A stretch of DNA of 5,732 nt from an uncultured Opitutaceae bacterium (GCA_937128785.1 CAKZMS010000741.1:1-5732), one strand, 5' to 3'. Shown: positions 1 through 5,732, numbered from the stretch's first letter. The notes: a model not told the origin generated them from the letters alone. Numbers and translations are program-made.

Positions 1-2
1 CC

Positions 3-278
3 GCGGATGTCATCGAGGCGATCGTGAACAAAGATCACCTGGGCGACGAGGCCTCGCCGGCGCAGGCCATCCGTGATCGGTGGCCGGAACTGGTCACGCC
101 CACCTTGGCCGCCTATTCCCACGTGGTGGAGATCACCAAGTCAGACTGGCTGATGGTGATGGTCTCCAATGCGGTAGCGAAACAGGAATTGTCCAACAAC
201 CGCCGCCTGTTTCTCAAAAAGATCCAAGCCGTTCCCGGCTGCAGCCACATCAAGGGCTTGAATCTTCGGGCGGGTTAG
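3..278 (+). CDS. DUF721 / DciA-like protein, C-terminal part (5' end outside window)
   Basis: The open frame enters from the left edge and ends at a TAG at 276-278, giving 91 visible residues. The fragment has the DUF721 pattern: a Trp-containing helix (RDRWPELV), then SHVVEITKSDWLMVMVSN, then QELSNNRRLFLKKI and a closing 'HIKGLNLRAG'. This fits the family's 'L-V-V-ss-xx-qeL ... ll..in ... v..i.l..G' layout. DUF721 includes DciA, the KH-like protein that helps load or activate the replicative helicase DnaB in bacteria lacking DnaC/DnaI. Most of the conserved domain is visible, so the missing part is probably a short N-terminus. The helicase-loading role is family knowledge. Not every DUF721 protein has been tested, so dciA is not assigned as a symbol. 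The codon usage matches the neighbouring genes. An internal GTG at 24 is not taken as the start because the frame stays open upstream and the domain would be cut. Confidence 0.8.
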   Translation, partial: ADVIEAIVNKDHLGDEASPAQAIRDRWPELVTPTLAAYSHVVEITKSDWLMVMVSNAVAKQELSNNRRLFLKKIQAVPGCSHIKGLNLRAG

Positions 279-321
279 GACCCTGCGCTTCTTCTGCAGT
301 CAAAGCTGCACCGCGAGGGTC
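279..321 (+). terminator. Bulged hairpin directly after the DUF721 stop; possible terminator
   Basis: GACCCT (279-284) pairs with AGGGTC (316-321). The stem continues with CGC (286-288) against GCG (313-315) after a single bulged G. An inner stem of TGCAG (295-299) with CTGCA (306-310) closes a six-base loop. The structure starts on the base after the TAG, where a 3'-end structure would be expected. No T-run follows, so it is not a canonical intrinsic terminator. It may instead protect the mRNA 3' end or be chance pairing. Confidence 0.35.
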
Positions 322-444
322 AATCGGCATCAGACGAGAGGGTCTGGCGCGGTCGTTTCGGATGAGATCCGGCGAATCTAGCCGCCTTGCGGGACAAATT
401 ATGGGCAAAAATAGGCAACAGGTCGGCCACCAAAAGACTCGTCA

Positions 445-473
445 TTCGAACGGTCATAACGAACAGTTATAAC
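445..473 (+). promoter_or_regulatory. Candidate sigma70-type promoter for the DUF4914 gene
   Basis: A good -10 match, TATAAC (468-473), sits 17 bases after a weak -35 match, TTCGAA (445-450). Transcription would start near 480 and give a leader of roughly 38 bases before the ATG at 518. The region from about 464 to 510 is clearly AT-rich against GC-rich surroundings, which supports a promoter somewhere here. The exact boxes are a guess because only three of six -35 positions match consensus. Confidence 0.35.
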
Positions 474-476
474 GAA
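456..476 (+). repeat. Short direct repeat ATAACGAA x2 in the DUF4914 leader
   Basis: ATAACGAA occurs at 456-463 and again at 469-476, a 13-base period. The same stretch holds an inverted repeat, ATAAC (456-460) with GTTAT (466-470), and the palindrome GTTATAAC (466-473). These elements overlap the proposed -10 box, a position compatible with an operator. No known regulator site is recognised, and an 8-base repeat in AT-rich DNA can arise by chance. Confidence 0.35.
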
Positions 477-506
477 GATTTTAACATGAATTCTATTTCA
501 TACTTT

Positions 507-511
507 AAGGA
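507..511 (+). promoter_or_regulatory. Ribosome binding site of the DUF4914 gene
   Basis: AAGGA lies six bases before the ATG at 518. It is the only clear Shine-Dalgarno sequence among the complete genes in this window and it fixes the start codon of the DUF4914 protein. Confidence 0.7.
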
Positions 512-517
512 CAACCC

Positions 518-2452
518 ATGAGCAACACGACCACGCACGATTCCTCCGATTCAGTTTTCCGCTACGCGGGCCTGCCTTTCGATCTTCCACCGGATGCCGC
601 CGCCGTGCTGAACGCGGCCCCCAGCGTGGCGGTGGCCGGCACGGTTGATGAGCTCATTGAACTCGCGGTTCGCGACGCAGGTCCGAGCGGCTGGCACGAT
701 GTTGCCTACGAGGTGCCCGGCAAAGGCCAGGTGCTGGAAGCCCGCGCCTGCCGCGCCCGCAACGGCATCGCCGCAAACTACGTTGAGCCCTACATGCGGC
801 GGCGTGATCCGGATTGCATGGTCATTGGCGACGAGAAACCCACCGATAAGCCGACCTACCACAAACGCTACGGCGAAGAGTTTGCCGGCCTGCGTGCCGA
901 GACCCTGGATTGGTTGAAGGGCCAACCGCTGGCGACATTTGCCTTCCATGCCGGCACCGTGGGCAAAGGTGTCGATGCCTTGGTCATCGCGCCGGACAAC
1001 GCCGGTTTCTTTGCGATGGGGCTGGCGCTCCTGCAGGGCATTCTGCCGCTGGAAGAAATTCCCGACGGATTTGCCCCCCGGGCCGTAATTTATGTGGCTC
1101 CTCCGTTCCGACACACTCACTTCGACGGGAAGCAGATAGTCGTGCACAACCGGCTGGATAACCAGCACGAGCTCTTCAGCTACAACCTCTACCCGGGACC
1201 GAGTGCGAAGAAGGGAATCTACGGCGTGCTCCTGAACCTGGGTGAGCAGGAGAACTGGGTCACCATGCACTGCTCGACCGTCCAGGTCATCACCCCTTAC
1301 GACAACCGGGTGGTCATTTCCCATGAAGGCGCGAGCGGAGGCGGCAAAAGCGAAATGCTGGAGCAGGCTCACCGCCAACGGGATGGCTCGTTGCTCATGG
1401 CGCGCAACCCGCTGACGGAGGATACCCGCACGCTGACCCTGCCGCGCACCTGTGATCTACGTCCGGTAACCGATGACATGGCATTGTGCCATCCTTCGCT
1501 GGAAAAGGGCCGCGGGAAACTCACCCTGGTTGACGCGGAAGATGCCTGGTTCGTGCGCGTCAATCACATCACCGCTTACGGCACGGATCCTCACCTCGAA
1601 GAAATGACCATCCAAGGTGACGCGCCGATGTTGTTTCTCAACATTGATGCCCACCCCGGTGCCACCTCGCTGATTTGGGAGCATACGATGGATGCCCCCG
1701 GTCAACCTTGCCCCAATCCCCGCGTGGTGGTCCCCCGGGAGGCCGTACCCGGAGTCGTCAAAGGGGCGGTCGATGTCGACATTCGCAGCTTCGGCGTGCG
1801 GTGCCCGCCCTGCACCAAGGAGGATCCCACCTATGGCATCATTGGCATGTTCCATTTGTTGCCACCCGCGTTGGGATGGCTCTGGCGACTGGTCGCGCCC
1901 CGTGGTCACGCCAATCCCAGTATCGTACAAACCGAGGGCATGACATCCGAGGGCGTGGGCTCATATTGGCCATTTGCCACCGGCCGCCGTGTGGACCAGG
2001 CCAACCTGTTGCTGAACCAGATCCTCGAGACTCCGGAGGTGCGTTACATCCTTTGCCCCAATCAAAACATCGGGGCCTGGGAAGTGAGTTTCATGCCGCA
2101 ATGGATTGCCCGGGAGTATCTCGCGCGACGCGGCGGCGCCCAGTTCTCACGCGAACAAGTAAAAGAATCCCGCTGTCCGCTGCTCGGCTACACGCCCGGC
2201 AAGATTGTCGTCGAGGGACGCACGATCGGTTCATGGTTCTTTGAAGTGGACCGCCAGCCCGAAGTCGGCGCCGAGGCCTACGACCGGGGCGCGGAAATTC
2301 TGCACGAATTTTTCGTGAAGGAGCTGACCCAGTTCCTGGAAGACGACCTCCATCCCGTCGGTCGCAAAATCATCGAATGCTGCCTCAACAACGGCACCAT
2401 CGCCGACTACGAAAAACTGATCGATCAGCACACCCTGCTGCCCGACGACTGA
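518..2452 (+). CDS. DUF4914 family protein, PEPCK-like P-loop enzyme of unknown reaction
   Basis: This 644-residue protein has no signal peptide or membrane segment, so it is probably cytoplasmic. I recognise it as DUF4914, whose members are about this long. A P-loop, GASGGGKS, lies at 271-278. Compared from memory with E. coli ATP-dependent PEP carboxykinase, further motifs fall in the same order: an Arg-Asp-Pro at 96-98 in place of GRSPKDK; YPG then KKG (225-233) for YAGEMKKG; MHCS at 250-253 for the metal-ligand His motif; D319-D320 for the kinase-2 Asp pair; NPRV at 400-403 for the substrate Arg in ENTRV; SFGVRCPP at 424-431 for AFGVLPP; TEGMTSEGVGSYWPF near 472-486 for the TEPTPTFSACFG region; and RCP at 552-554 for the C-terminal SCP. 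PEPCK interconverts oxaloacetate and PEP with ATP. Whether this protein does so is unknown, because the P-loop Thr is Ser and about 28 residues are added before the Asp pair. It appears to be transcribed alone and converges on the lyase gene. The DUF4914 call is firm; the PEPCK relationship is inference. Confidence 0.92.
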   Translation: MSNTTTHDSSDSVFRYAGLPFDLPPDAAAVLNAAPSVAVAGTVDELIELAVRDAGPSGWHDVAYEVPGKGQVLEARACRARNGIAANYVEPYMRRRDPDCMVIGDEKPTDKPTYHKRYGEEFAGLRAETLDWLKGQPLATFAFHAGTVGKGVDALVIAPDNAGFFAMGLALLQGILPLEEIPDGFAPRAVIYVAPPFRHTHFDGKQIVVHNRLDNQHELFSYNLYPGPSAKKGIYGVLLNLGEQENWVTMHCSTVQVITPYDNRVVISHEGASGGGKSEMLEQAHRQRDGSLLMARNPLTEDTRTLTLPRTCDLRPVTDDMALCHPSLEKGRGKLTLVDAEDAWFVRVNHITAYGTDPHLEEMTIQGDAPMLFLNIDAHPGATSLIWEHTMDAPGQPCPNPRVVVPREAVPGVVKGAVDVDIRSFGVRCPPCTKEDPTYGIIGMFHLLPPALGWLWRLVAPRGHANPSIVQTEGMTSEGVGSYWPFATGRRVDQANLLLNQILETPEVRYILCPNQNIGAWEVSFMPQWIAREYLARRGGAQFSREQVKESRCPLLGYTPGKIVVEGRTIGSWFFEVDRQPEVGAEAYDRGAEILHEFFVKELTQFLEDDLHPVGRKIIECCLNNGTIADYEKLIDQHTLLPDD

Positions 2453-2468
2453 GATTGATTACCTGCGA

Positions 2469-2496
2469 GCAGCGAGTGATGCAATTCACTCGCTGC
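2469..2496. terminator. Perfect 11-bp inverted repeat between convergent genes; likely bidirectional terminator
   Basis: GCAGCGAGTGA (2469-2479) and TCACTCGCTGC (2486-2496) are exact reverse complements around a six-base loop. The hairpin starts 17 bases after the DUF4914 stop, and its right arm contains the stop and last codons of the lyase gene on the other strand. A symmetric stem between tail-to-tail genes is the usual place for a shared terminator. Neither side has a T-run, so termination strength is uncertain. Confidence 0.6.
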
Positions 2497-4600
2497 GCCG
2501 CACGACAAAGGGAATATCGGCCGTCAGTTCATCCGCGGCCAACCGCGTGCTTATCGTGATCCGATAGATCGTCCCCCCCCAACTGGCGATGAAGCGGGGA
2601 TCCTCCAACTCGATCTTGGTCACGAGCACGTCCATCGCGGCCGGATAATCGAGAACGGCCCTCATGGTATCGTTTTGAGGGTGCGTCAGGGTAATGGTTC
2701 CGGGCTCTGCTCCCCGGGCCGGCACGTGCTGCGTCATGAAATGGAAATCCACCCGATTGCCCCCCGCCGACTCCCGGCCATCGCGAAAGGTTATCGCCTC
2801 GTTAATGGCTATGCGCTCCTCGGCCCGGCTGAACTCGATGGCGCGCCGGTAGTCGCTTAGATTGGCTTCGGTGGGATAAGCGGCGGCGATTCCGCTTTCG
2901 CTTTCAGCGCCGTCCGCCGTCTCCTCGGCGGTGAACGAATCGCTGCGCCACTGGATCATATGCGGCTGCCCCACCCCATTGATGTCGGGCAGGTTGTGGT
3001 AGCTACTCTGCATCGACCAAATCTCGTAACGTTGCTCACTAAAAGTCTTGGACGTGTAGGTGCCCACTCCCACATCGATCAGCAAGGGCTCACCGTCGAG
3101 AAAGACCAGGTAACTGCCGACGTCATTGTGGTTGTGGCTCTCCGCGTTGTAGCCGCCCTTGGCCGCCAAATAGAATCCGTCTCCCGTATCGTTGCTGTAG
3201 CGGACATATGCCGTCTCCAAGTCGGGTAACGTGACGAACGTGCTCGGTTCAAACTCGCGGCCATAAGCCTCGAGTTCGGCCCGCACGAACATGTTGGGCA
3301 GTTGCCGCAGAAACAGATACTCGCTGCGAGCTTGAGAGAAATACGGCTTCAACGGTTTGGTGGCGGCAAACGCCATCAGGTTCTCGCTGCCCACCGCCTT
3401 GCCATAACGGAACAAGGTGCTGGCGTCGGGTTTGTAGCGGGCCAAGGCATCGGCGAAGTTCACATACCACGGCGTATGAATGCTGGCATACCACATGAAG
3501 TTGCCCATCTCTCGCACCAGGGGGTCATCATAAATGTTGATCAGCCCGTCGGTCGCCTGTTCGAGCAACCTCAGGCAATCCAGCAATCGGCCGCTGGCGT
3601 GATCCCAGTAGGCCGGCCCCTCCTCACAGCCTCCGTCCTCCGGATAAACATTCAGGAAGTGATCGAGCACATCCACCGCTTTAAAAACGTAGCCGGCAAG
3701 TTCCTCATCCGTTTCGGCAAACACCAGCGCGCAGAGCAGGTAGTTGGAGGTGATCCAGGGGTTCCAGTTATTGGTGAAGGGCTTTTCATACGCCATCCAC
3801 CAATAGTCAGTGCGCTCGAAATAAGGGGTAAGAACATGATGCCTCACCTCCTCCCGCATCCGCGGCCCAAACTGCGGATTCAGCTCATTCAACTCATCCG
3901 CCACGAAGTAGTGCACCGCCGCCAGCGTCGCCGCCGTTTCACTGGCCAGGAGCGCGAGGATCGGATGATCCCGCGTGGGCAATCCTGCTCCCGGCAACTC
4001 CACATTGAGGTGCGCCGGCTGCGCCCAGGTGGTCTGTTCACAGATCACCCAGACGCCGTTGGCGATATCGCGAATGAATCGGCCCTCGCCCTCCAAAACT
4101 TCGGCATAAAGCAACGTCTCCAGCGCCTTGATCCGCTCGAAGTATCCCAACTGAAAATCCCGTAACGACCCTGTCTCGTAATGGTCGAGGTAGAGCATCG
4201 CCGTCAACGTCGGCCAATCGTAACCCAGATATCCTTCGGCCGCCGCGATGATCGCCTTGCGCTCGTCGGCGGGCAGGGCCCGGTAGGCAACGTCGCCGGT
4301 AGCCGGATACGGACGAAACGCCCCTGCCCCGATCAAGGCGGCGCGAATCTGGTCAGGATCATAACGATGACCCAGAATATCCCGCTGCTGGTAGTTACCC
4401 GCATCCTCTTTCGTCGTCGTGCGGACGTGAGCGGTCGGATTATACTTCGGCGCCGTGTCCTTGGCCTCCGCTGCCATATCCGGCCGTTTAATCTCGGAGG
4501 AAAACTCGAACGCACCGACCCGATCCTGGGCCAAGGCCGGGAAAGTAAGTGCGAGACTGGAGCTCCACAAAAGGATGAGGAAGTTGCGGTGAAGGGGCAT
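2486..4600 (-). CDS. Exported heparinase II/III-type polysaccharide lyase
   Basis: This 704-residue protein begins with a signal peptide: His/Arg at 4-5, a hydrophobic core at about 7-20, and a likely cut after Ala-Leu-Ala at 22-24. It therefore acts in the periplasm or outside the cell. Residues of about 85-400 are the helical (alpha/alpha toroid) domain, with NNWNPW (277-282) and an EDGG...EGPAYW block (321-332). Residues of about 460-690 are the beta-rich heparinase II/III C-terminal domain. This carries SHNHNDVG (488-495), LLIDVG (506-511) and YHN (534-536), matching the metal-site histidines and aspartate of heparinase II (candidates H491, D509, H535). Y331 is a candidate catalytic tyrosine. 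Such lyases cleave uronic-acid-containing glycans by beta-elimination; the substrate cannot be read from sequence. The start is set by the signal peptide, although no Shine-Dalgarno is visible upstream. The gene follows the TonB-like gene on the same strand by 139 bases, in which I see no strong hairpin. A G8 run near the 3' end is listed separately. The family call is firm; the exact PL family is not assigned. Confidence 0.92.
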   Translation of the reverse strand: MPLHRNFLILLWSSSLALTFPALAQDRVGAFEFSSEIKRPDMAAEAKDTAPKYNPTAHVRTTTKEDAGNYQQRDILGHRYDPDQIRAALIGAGAFRPYPATGDVAYRALPADERKAIIAAAEGYLGYDWPTLTAMLYLDHYETGSLRDFQLGYFERIKALETLLYAEVLEGEGRFIRDIANGVWVICEQTTWAQPAHLNVELPGAGLPTRDHPILALLASETAATLAAVHYFVADELNELNPQFGPRMREEVRHHVLTPYFERTDYWWMAYEKPFTNNWNPWITSNYLLCALVFAETDEELAGYVFKAVDVLDHFLNVYPEDGGCEEGPAYWDHASGRLLDCLRLLEQATDGLINIYDDPLVREMGNFMWYASIHTPWYVNFADALARYKPDASTLFRYGKAVGSENLMAFAATKPLKPYFSQARSEYLFLRQLPNMFVRAELEAYGREFEPSTFVTLPDLETAYVRYSNDTGDGFYLAAKGGYNAESHNHNDVGSYLVFLDGEPLLIDVGVGTYTSKTFSEQRYEIWSMQSSYHNLPDINGVGQPHMIQWRSDSFTAEETADGAESESGIAAAYPTEANLSDYRRAIEFSRAEERIAINEAITFRDGRESAGGNRVDFHFMTQHVPARGAEPGTITLTHPQNDTMRAVLDYPAAMDVLVTKIELEDPRFIASWGGTIYRITISTRLAADELTADIPFVVRRSE
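2573..2580 (-). repeat. Homopolymer C8 (G8 on the coding strand) inside the lyase gene
   Basis: Eight consecutive C on the plus strand read as G8 in the lyase mRNA and encode Trp-Gly-Gly at residues 674-676. Slippage here would change the last 28 or so residues of the 704-residue protein. Confidence 0.9.
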
Positions 4601-4739
4601 AAGAGAACAGGACGCTGGGGGTTGGAACTGACGCGACGCGCGGAAGGAGAAAGCAGGCGACGGGACAACAAGTTTCGCCAGCCGATTGGTTCAAGTAAGA
4701 CGGCCAGTTTGCCTAATCATACCGCTGAAAGACCACCGC

Positions 4740-5516
4740 CTATTCCGGGTCGGAAACGGCGTCATCCGCCATGGGCGGGCTGGAGTTCAGCTGGAACGGT
4801 TGTTGCACGCGGACGGTAACCGGTCGCCCTTCGATCGTCGGCGGCGTGAAACGCCACTGTTTCAGGGCCTGCTGCACCGACTCGAGAACCTGCAGATCCA
4901 CCTTCCCCTCCCCCGCTTCCTGCAACATCGGCATCCGCACCTTCCCTTCCTCGTCAATAAACATTCCGAAAACGATATCCACGCGATCGCCCCGAATGGC
5001 ATCGGCTGGAGGTGGCGGCGGTGGCACCGCGTGGATAAGTTCCGGTAGATAATCCAGGTCCTCCATCGCGGCGACGCGGTAAACACTCTGCCCTTCTCCC
5101 ACCGTTTTGACACCTCCCGGGAAAAGGTTTTGCACATCATCCCCCACCGACAGCATCGCCACCGAACCAGAAGATCGAATGTTGATGGAAATACGGCTCA
5201 TCGCATTGACCGGCGCCCCATCAATCACCATCGGCATAAACTCCCACTCCGGTAAGACCCGTGCGACGGATTCCCCCACATCAAGGTGACTGGCTTCCAG
5301 CATTACGAAGTCCTCCAGCTCAGCCTCCCGATTCACCAGAATCAGAAAACTGGCGGATCCGCGGGTTACGCCTCGAGCCGCGAGTCCGGGAGGAAACACC
5401 GGTCGCTCGGTGATCTTAACACGGTCTCGCCAAGAGGCATCGGGATCAACGGCGGGATCCGGTTCGGCCACCCCGGTGATGGCCACACTGGCTAGCGCTA
5501 AAAAGAAGAATCTCAT
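4740..5516 (-). CDS. Exported protein with two TonB C-terminal-like domains
   Basis: With the start at 5516 the protein has 258 residues. It opens with a short signal peptide (Met-Arg, then a hydrophobic core to about residue 16, and a cut near Val-Ala/Glu). Two related domains follow. The first, about residues 37-113, ends in WEFMPMVIDGAPV; the second, about 157-243, ends in WRFTPPTIEGRPV. This repeated 'W-x-F-x-P...(I)-(D/E)-G-x-PV' ending is characteristic of the TonB C-terminal fold. A run of six prolines at 165-170 precedes the second copy. Classical TonB has an N-terminal membrane anchor, one Pro-rich linker and one C-terminal domain that touches TonB-dependent receptors. Here a cleavable signal and tandem domains replace that layout, so energy transduction is doubtful. 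The ATG at 5525 is an equally possible start. The frame stays open to a TTG at 5597, but that start gives an extension without a clear signal sequence and covers a strong hairpin. No Shine-Dalgarno is seen for any of these starts. The lyase gene lies 139 bases downstream. Confidence 0.83.
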   Translation of the reverse strand: MRFFFLALASVAITGVAEPDPAVDPDASWRDRVKITERPVFPPGLAARGVTRGSASFLILVNREAELEDFVMLEASHLDVGESVARVLPEWEFMPMVIDGAPVNAMSRISINIRSSGSVAMLSVGDDVQNLFPGGVKTVGEGQSVYRVAAMEDLDYLPELIHAVPPPPPPADAIRGDRVDIVFGMFIDEEGKVRMPMLQEAGEGKVDLQVLESVQQALKQWRFTPPTIEGRPVTVRVQQPFQLNSSPPMADDAVSDPE

Positions 5517-5530
5517 CTGCAGCATCACGG

Positions 5531-5572
5531 CTTCGGGGATAGCGAAAGGACTGAACCCTATCCCCATCGAAG
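5531..5572 (-). promoter_or_regulatory. Stable hairpin in the leader of the TonB-like gene
   Basis: On the minus strand GGGGATAG (5565-5558) pairs perfectly with CTATCCCC (5542-5535). The stem is extended by CTTC (5572-5569) with GAAG (5534-5531) after a three-base bulge, giving 12 pairs around a 15-base loop. It lies after the stop of the upstream partial gene and ends five bases before the ATG at 5525. No T-run follows it. It could end the upstream transcript, protect a processed mRNA end or control translation of the TonB-like gene. It also supports a start at 5525 or 5516 over the longer reading frame. Confidence 0.5.
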
Positions 5573-5615
5573 TCGATCCCAACCACCCTCCGCTCAATCA
5601 ACTCAGCCCGGAGAA

Positions 5616-5732
5616 TCAGTTAGCCAACGCCGACGGCGTAATATGGAGCAGCCAGTCGCGCAGGATCGTCTCATCGCTGGCGTTGCGGGGCACGATCACT
5701 CCAGCCTCATCGAGGCGGGAGCGCAGGTAGTC
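5616..5732 (-). CDS. C-terminal end of an unrecognised protein (5' end outside window)
   Basis: The minus-strand frame enters from the right edge and ends with TGA at 5618-5616, leaving 38 residues. They include LRSRLDEAGVIVPRNASDE and end in ITPSALAN. Third codon positions are about four-fifths G or C, like the confirmed genes, and the strand matches the two genes that follow, so I take it as real. The segment looks like a soluble helical tail (charged helix, then a Trp-Leu-Leu-containing helix). I do not recognise the family, and 38 residues are too few to name a function. The stop is about 90 bases before the TonB-like start. Confidence 0.6.
   Translation of the reverse strand, partial: DYLRSRLDEAGVIVPRNASDETILRDWLLHITPSALAN

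Noticed and set aside
80..472. A 130-codon plus-strand frame crossing the DUF721 end and the following gap
   Set aside because: It overlaps the DUF721 fragment in another frame and translates to unstructured Arg/Gly/Gln-rich sequence. I see no gene in 279-517.
551..1378. A 275-codon open frame on the minus strand opposite the DUF4914 gene
   Set aside because: It is antisense to a protein with clear motifs, has a low-complexity Arg/His/Gly-rich translation, and shows no recognisable domain.
3302..4165. A 287-codon open frame on the plus strand opposite the lyase gene
   Set aside because: It is the mirror of a well-supported lyase domain, and its translation has no family pattern. Long antisense frames are common in GC-rich genes.
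4601..4739. A possible promoter for the lyase gene (TATGAT on the minus strand at 4721-4716)
   Set aside because: There is no acceptable -35 at 16-18 bases, so one -10-like hexamer is not enough. Transcription from the upstream TonB-like gene is equally possible.
4181..4819. A 212-codon plus-strand frame covering the lyase signal-peptide region and the gap to the TonB-like gene
   Set aside because: The translation is extremely Arg-rich, spans a gene boundary and overlaps two supported genes, so it is a compositional shadow.
5517..5597. An N-terminal extension of the TonB-like protein to a TTG at 5597
   Set aside because: It would place about 27 extra residues before an obvious signal peptide and make a strong hairpin coding, and no ribosome binding site supports it.
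5410..5730. A 106-codon plus-strand frame at the right edge
   Set aside because: It runs antisense to the TonB-like signal peptide and the partial minus-strand gene. Codon use favours the minus-strand frame.

Overview
The window looks like chromosomal DNA from a GC-rich Gram-negative bacterium, most likely Verrucomicrobiota of the Opitutales type. That placement is inferred from the combination of a DUF721/DciA-like protein, a DUF4914 protein, a secreted heparinase II/III-type lyase and a periplasmic protein with two TonB C-terminal-like repeats. No rRNA or other marker gene is present to prove it. Coding regions have mostly G/C third positions and no visible change in composition. There are no tRNA or rRNA genes, insertion sequences, integrases, phage genes or CRISPR arrays.

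Layout: (1) positions 3-278 (+) hold the 3' end of a DUF721/DciA-like gene. (2) Positions 279-517 are a non-coding gap with a bulged hairpin right after the stop codon, then an AT-rich stretch with a candidate promoter, an 8-bp direct repeat and a clear Shine-Dalgarno sequence. (3) Positions 518-2452 (+) encode a 644-residue DUF4914 protein. (4) A perfect 11-bp inverted repeat at 2469-2496 lies between the convergent genes. (5) Positions 2486-4600 (-) encode a 704-residue exported heparinase II/III-like polysaccharide lyase. (6) Positions 4740-5516 (-) encode an exported protein with tandem TonB-C-like domains. (7) A stable hairpin at 5531-5572 precedes that gene. (8) Positions 5616-5732 (-) hold the 3' end of an unrecognised gene.

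The three minus-strand genes run the same way (partial gene, then TonB-like, then lyase) with gaps of about 90-140 bases, so co-transcription is possible but not shown. The lyase would cleave uronic-acid-containing polysaccharide outside the cytoplasm. The TonB-like protein is also predicted to be periplasmic, but nothing here links it to the lyase mechanistically. The plus-strand DUF4914 gene appears to be transcribed alone from its own AT-rich leader.

The most interesting point is the DUF4914 protein. Read by eye, it lines up from end to end with ATP-type phosphoenolpyruvate carboxykinase (PEPCK). It has the Lys-Lys-Gly and Met-His-Cys-Ser motifs, a P-loop, an Asp-Asp pair, the substrate-binding Arg and a C-terminal Cys-Pro motif, all in the same order. 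It also has changed residues and an extra loop between the P-loop and the Asp pair. This suggests a divergent PEPCK-fold enzyme or kinase of unknown reaction. The comparison was made from memory and needs a profile or structure search.
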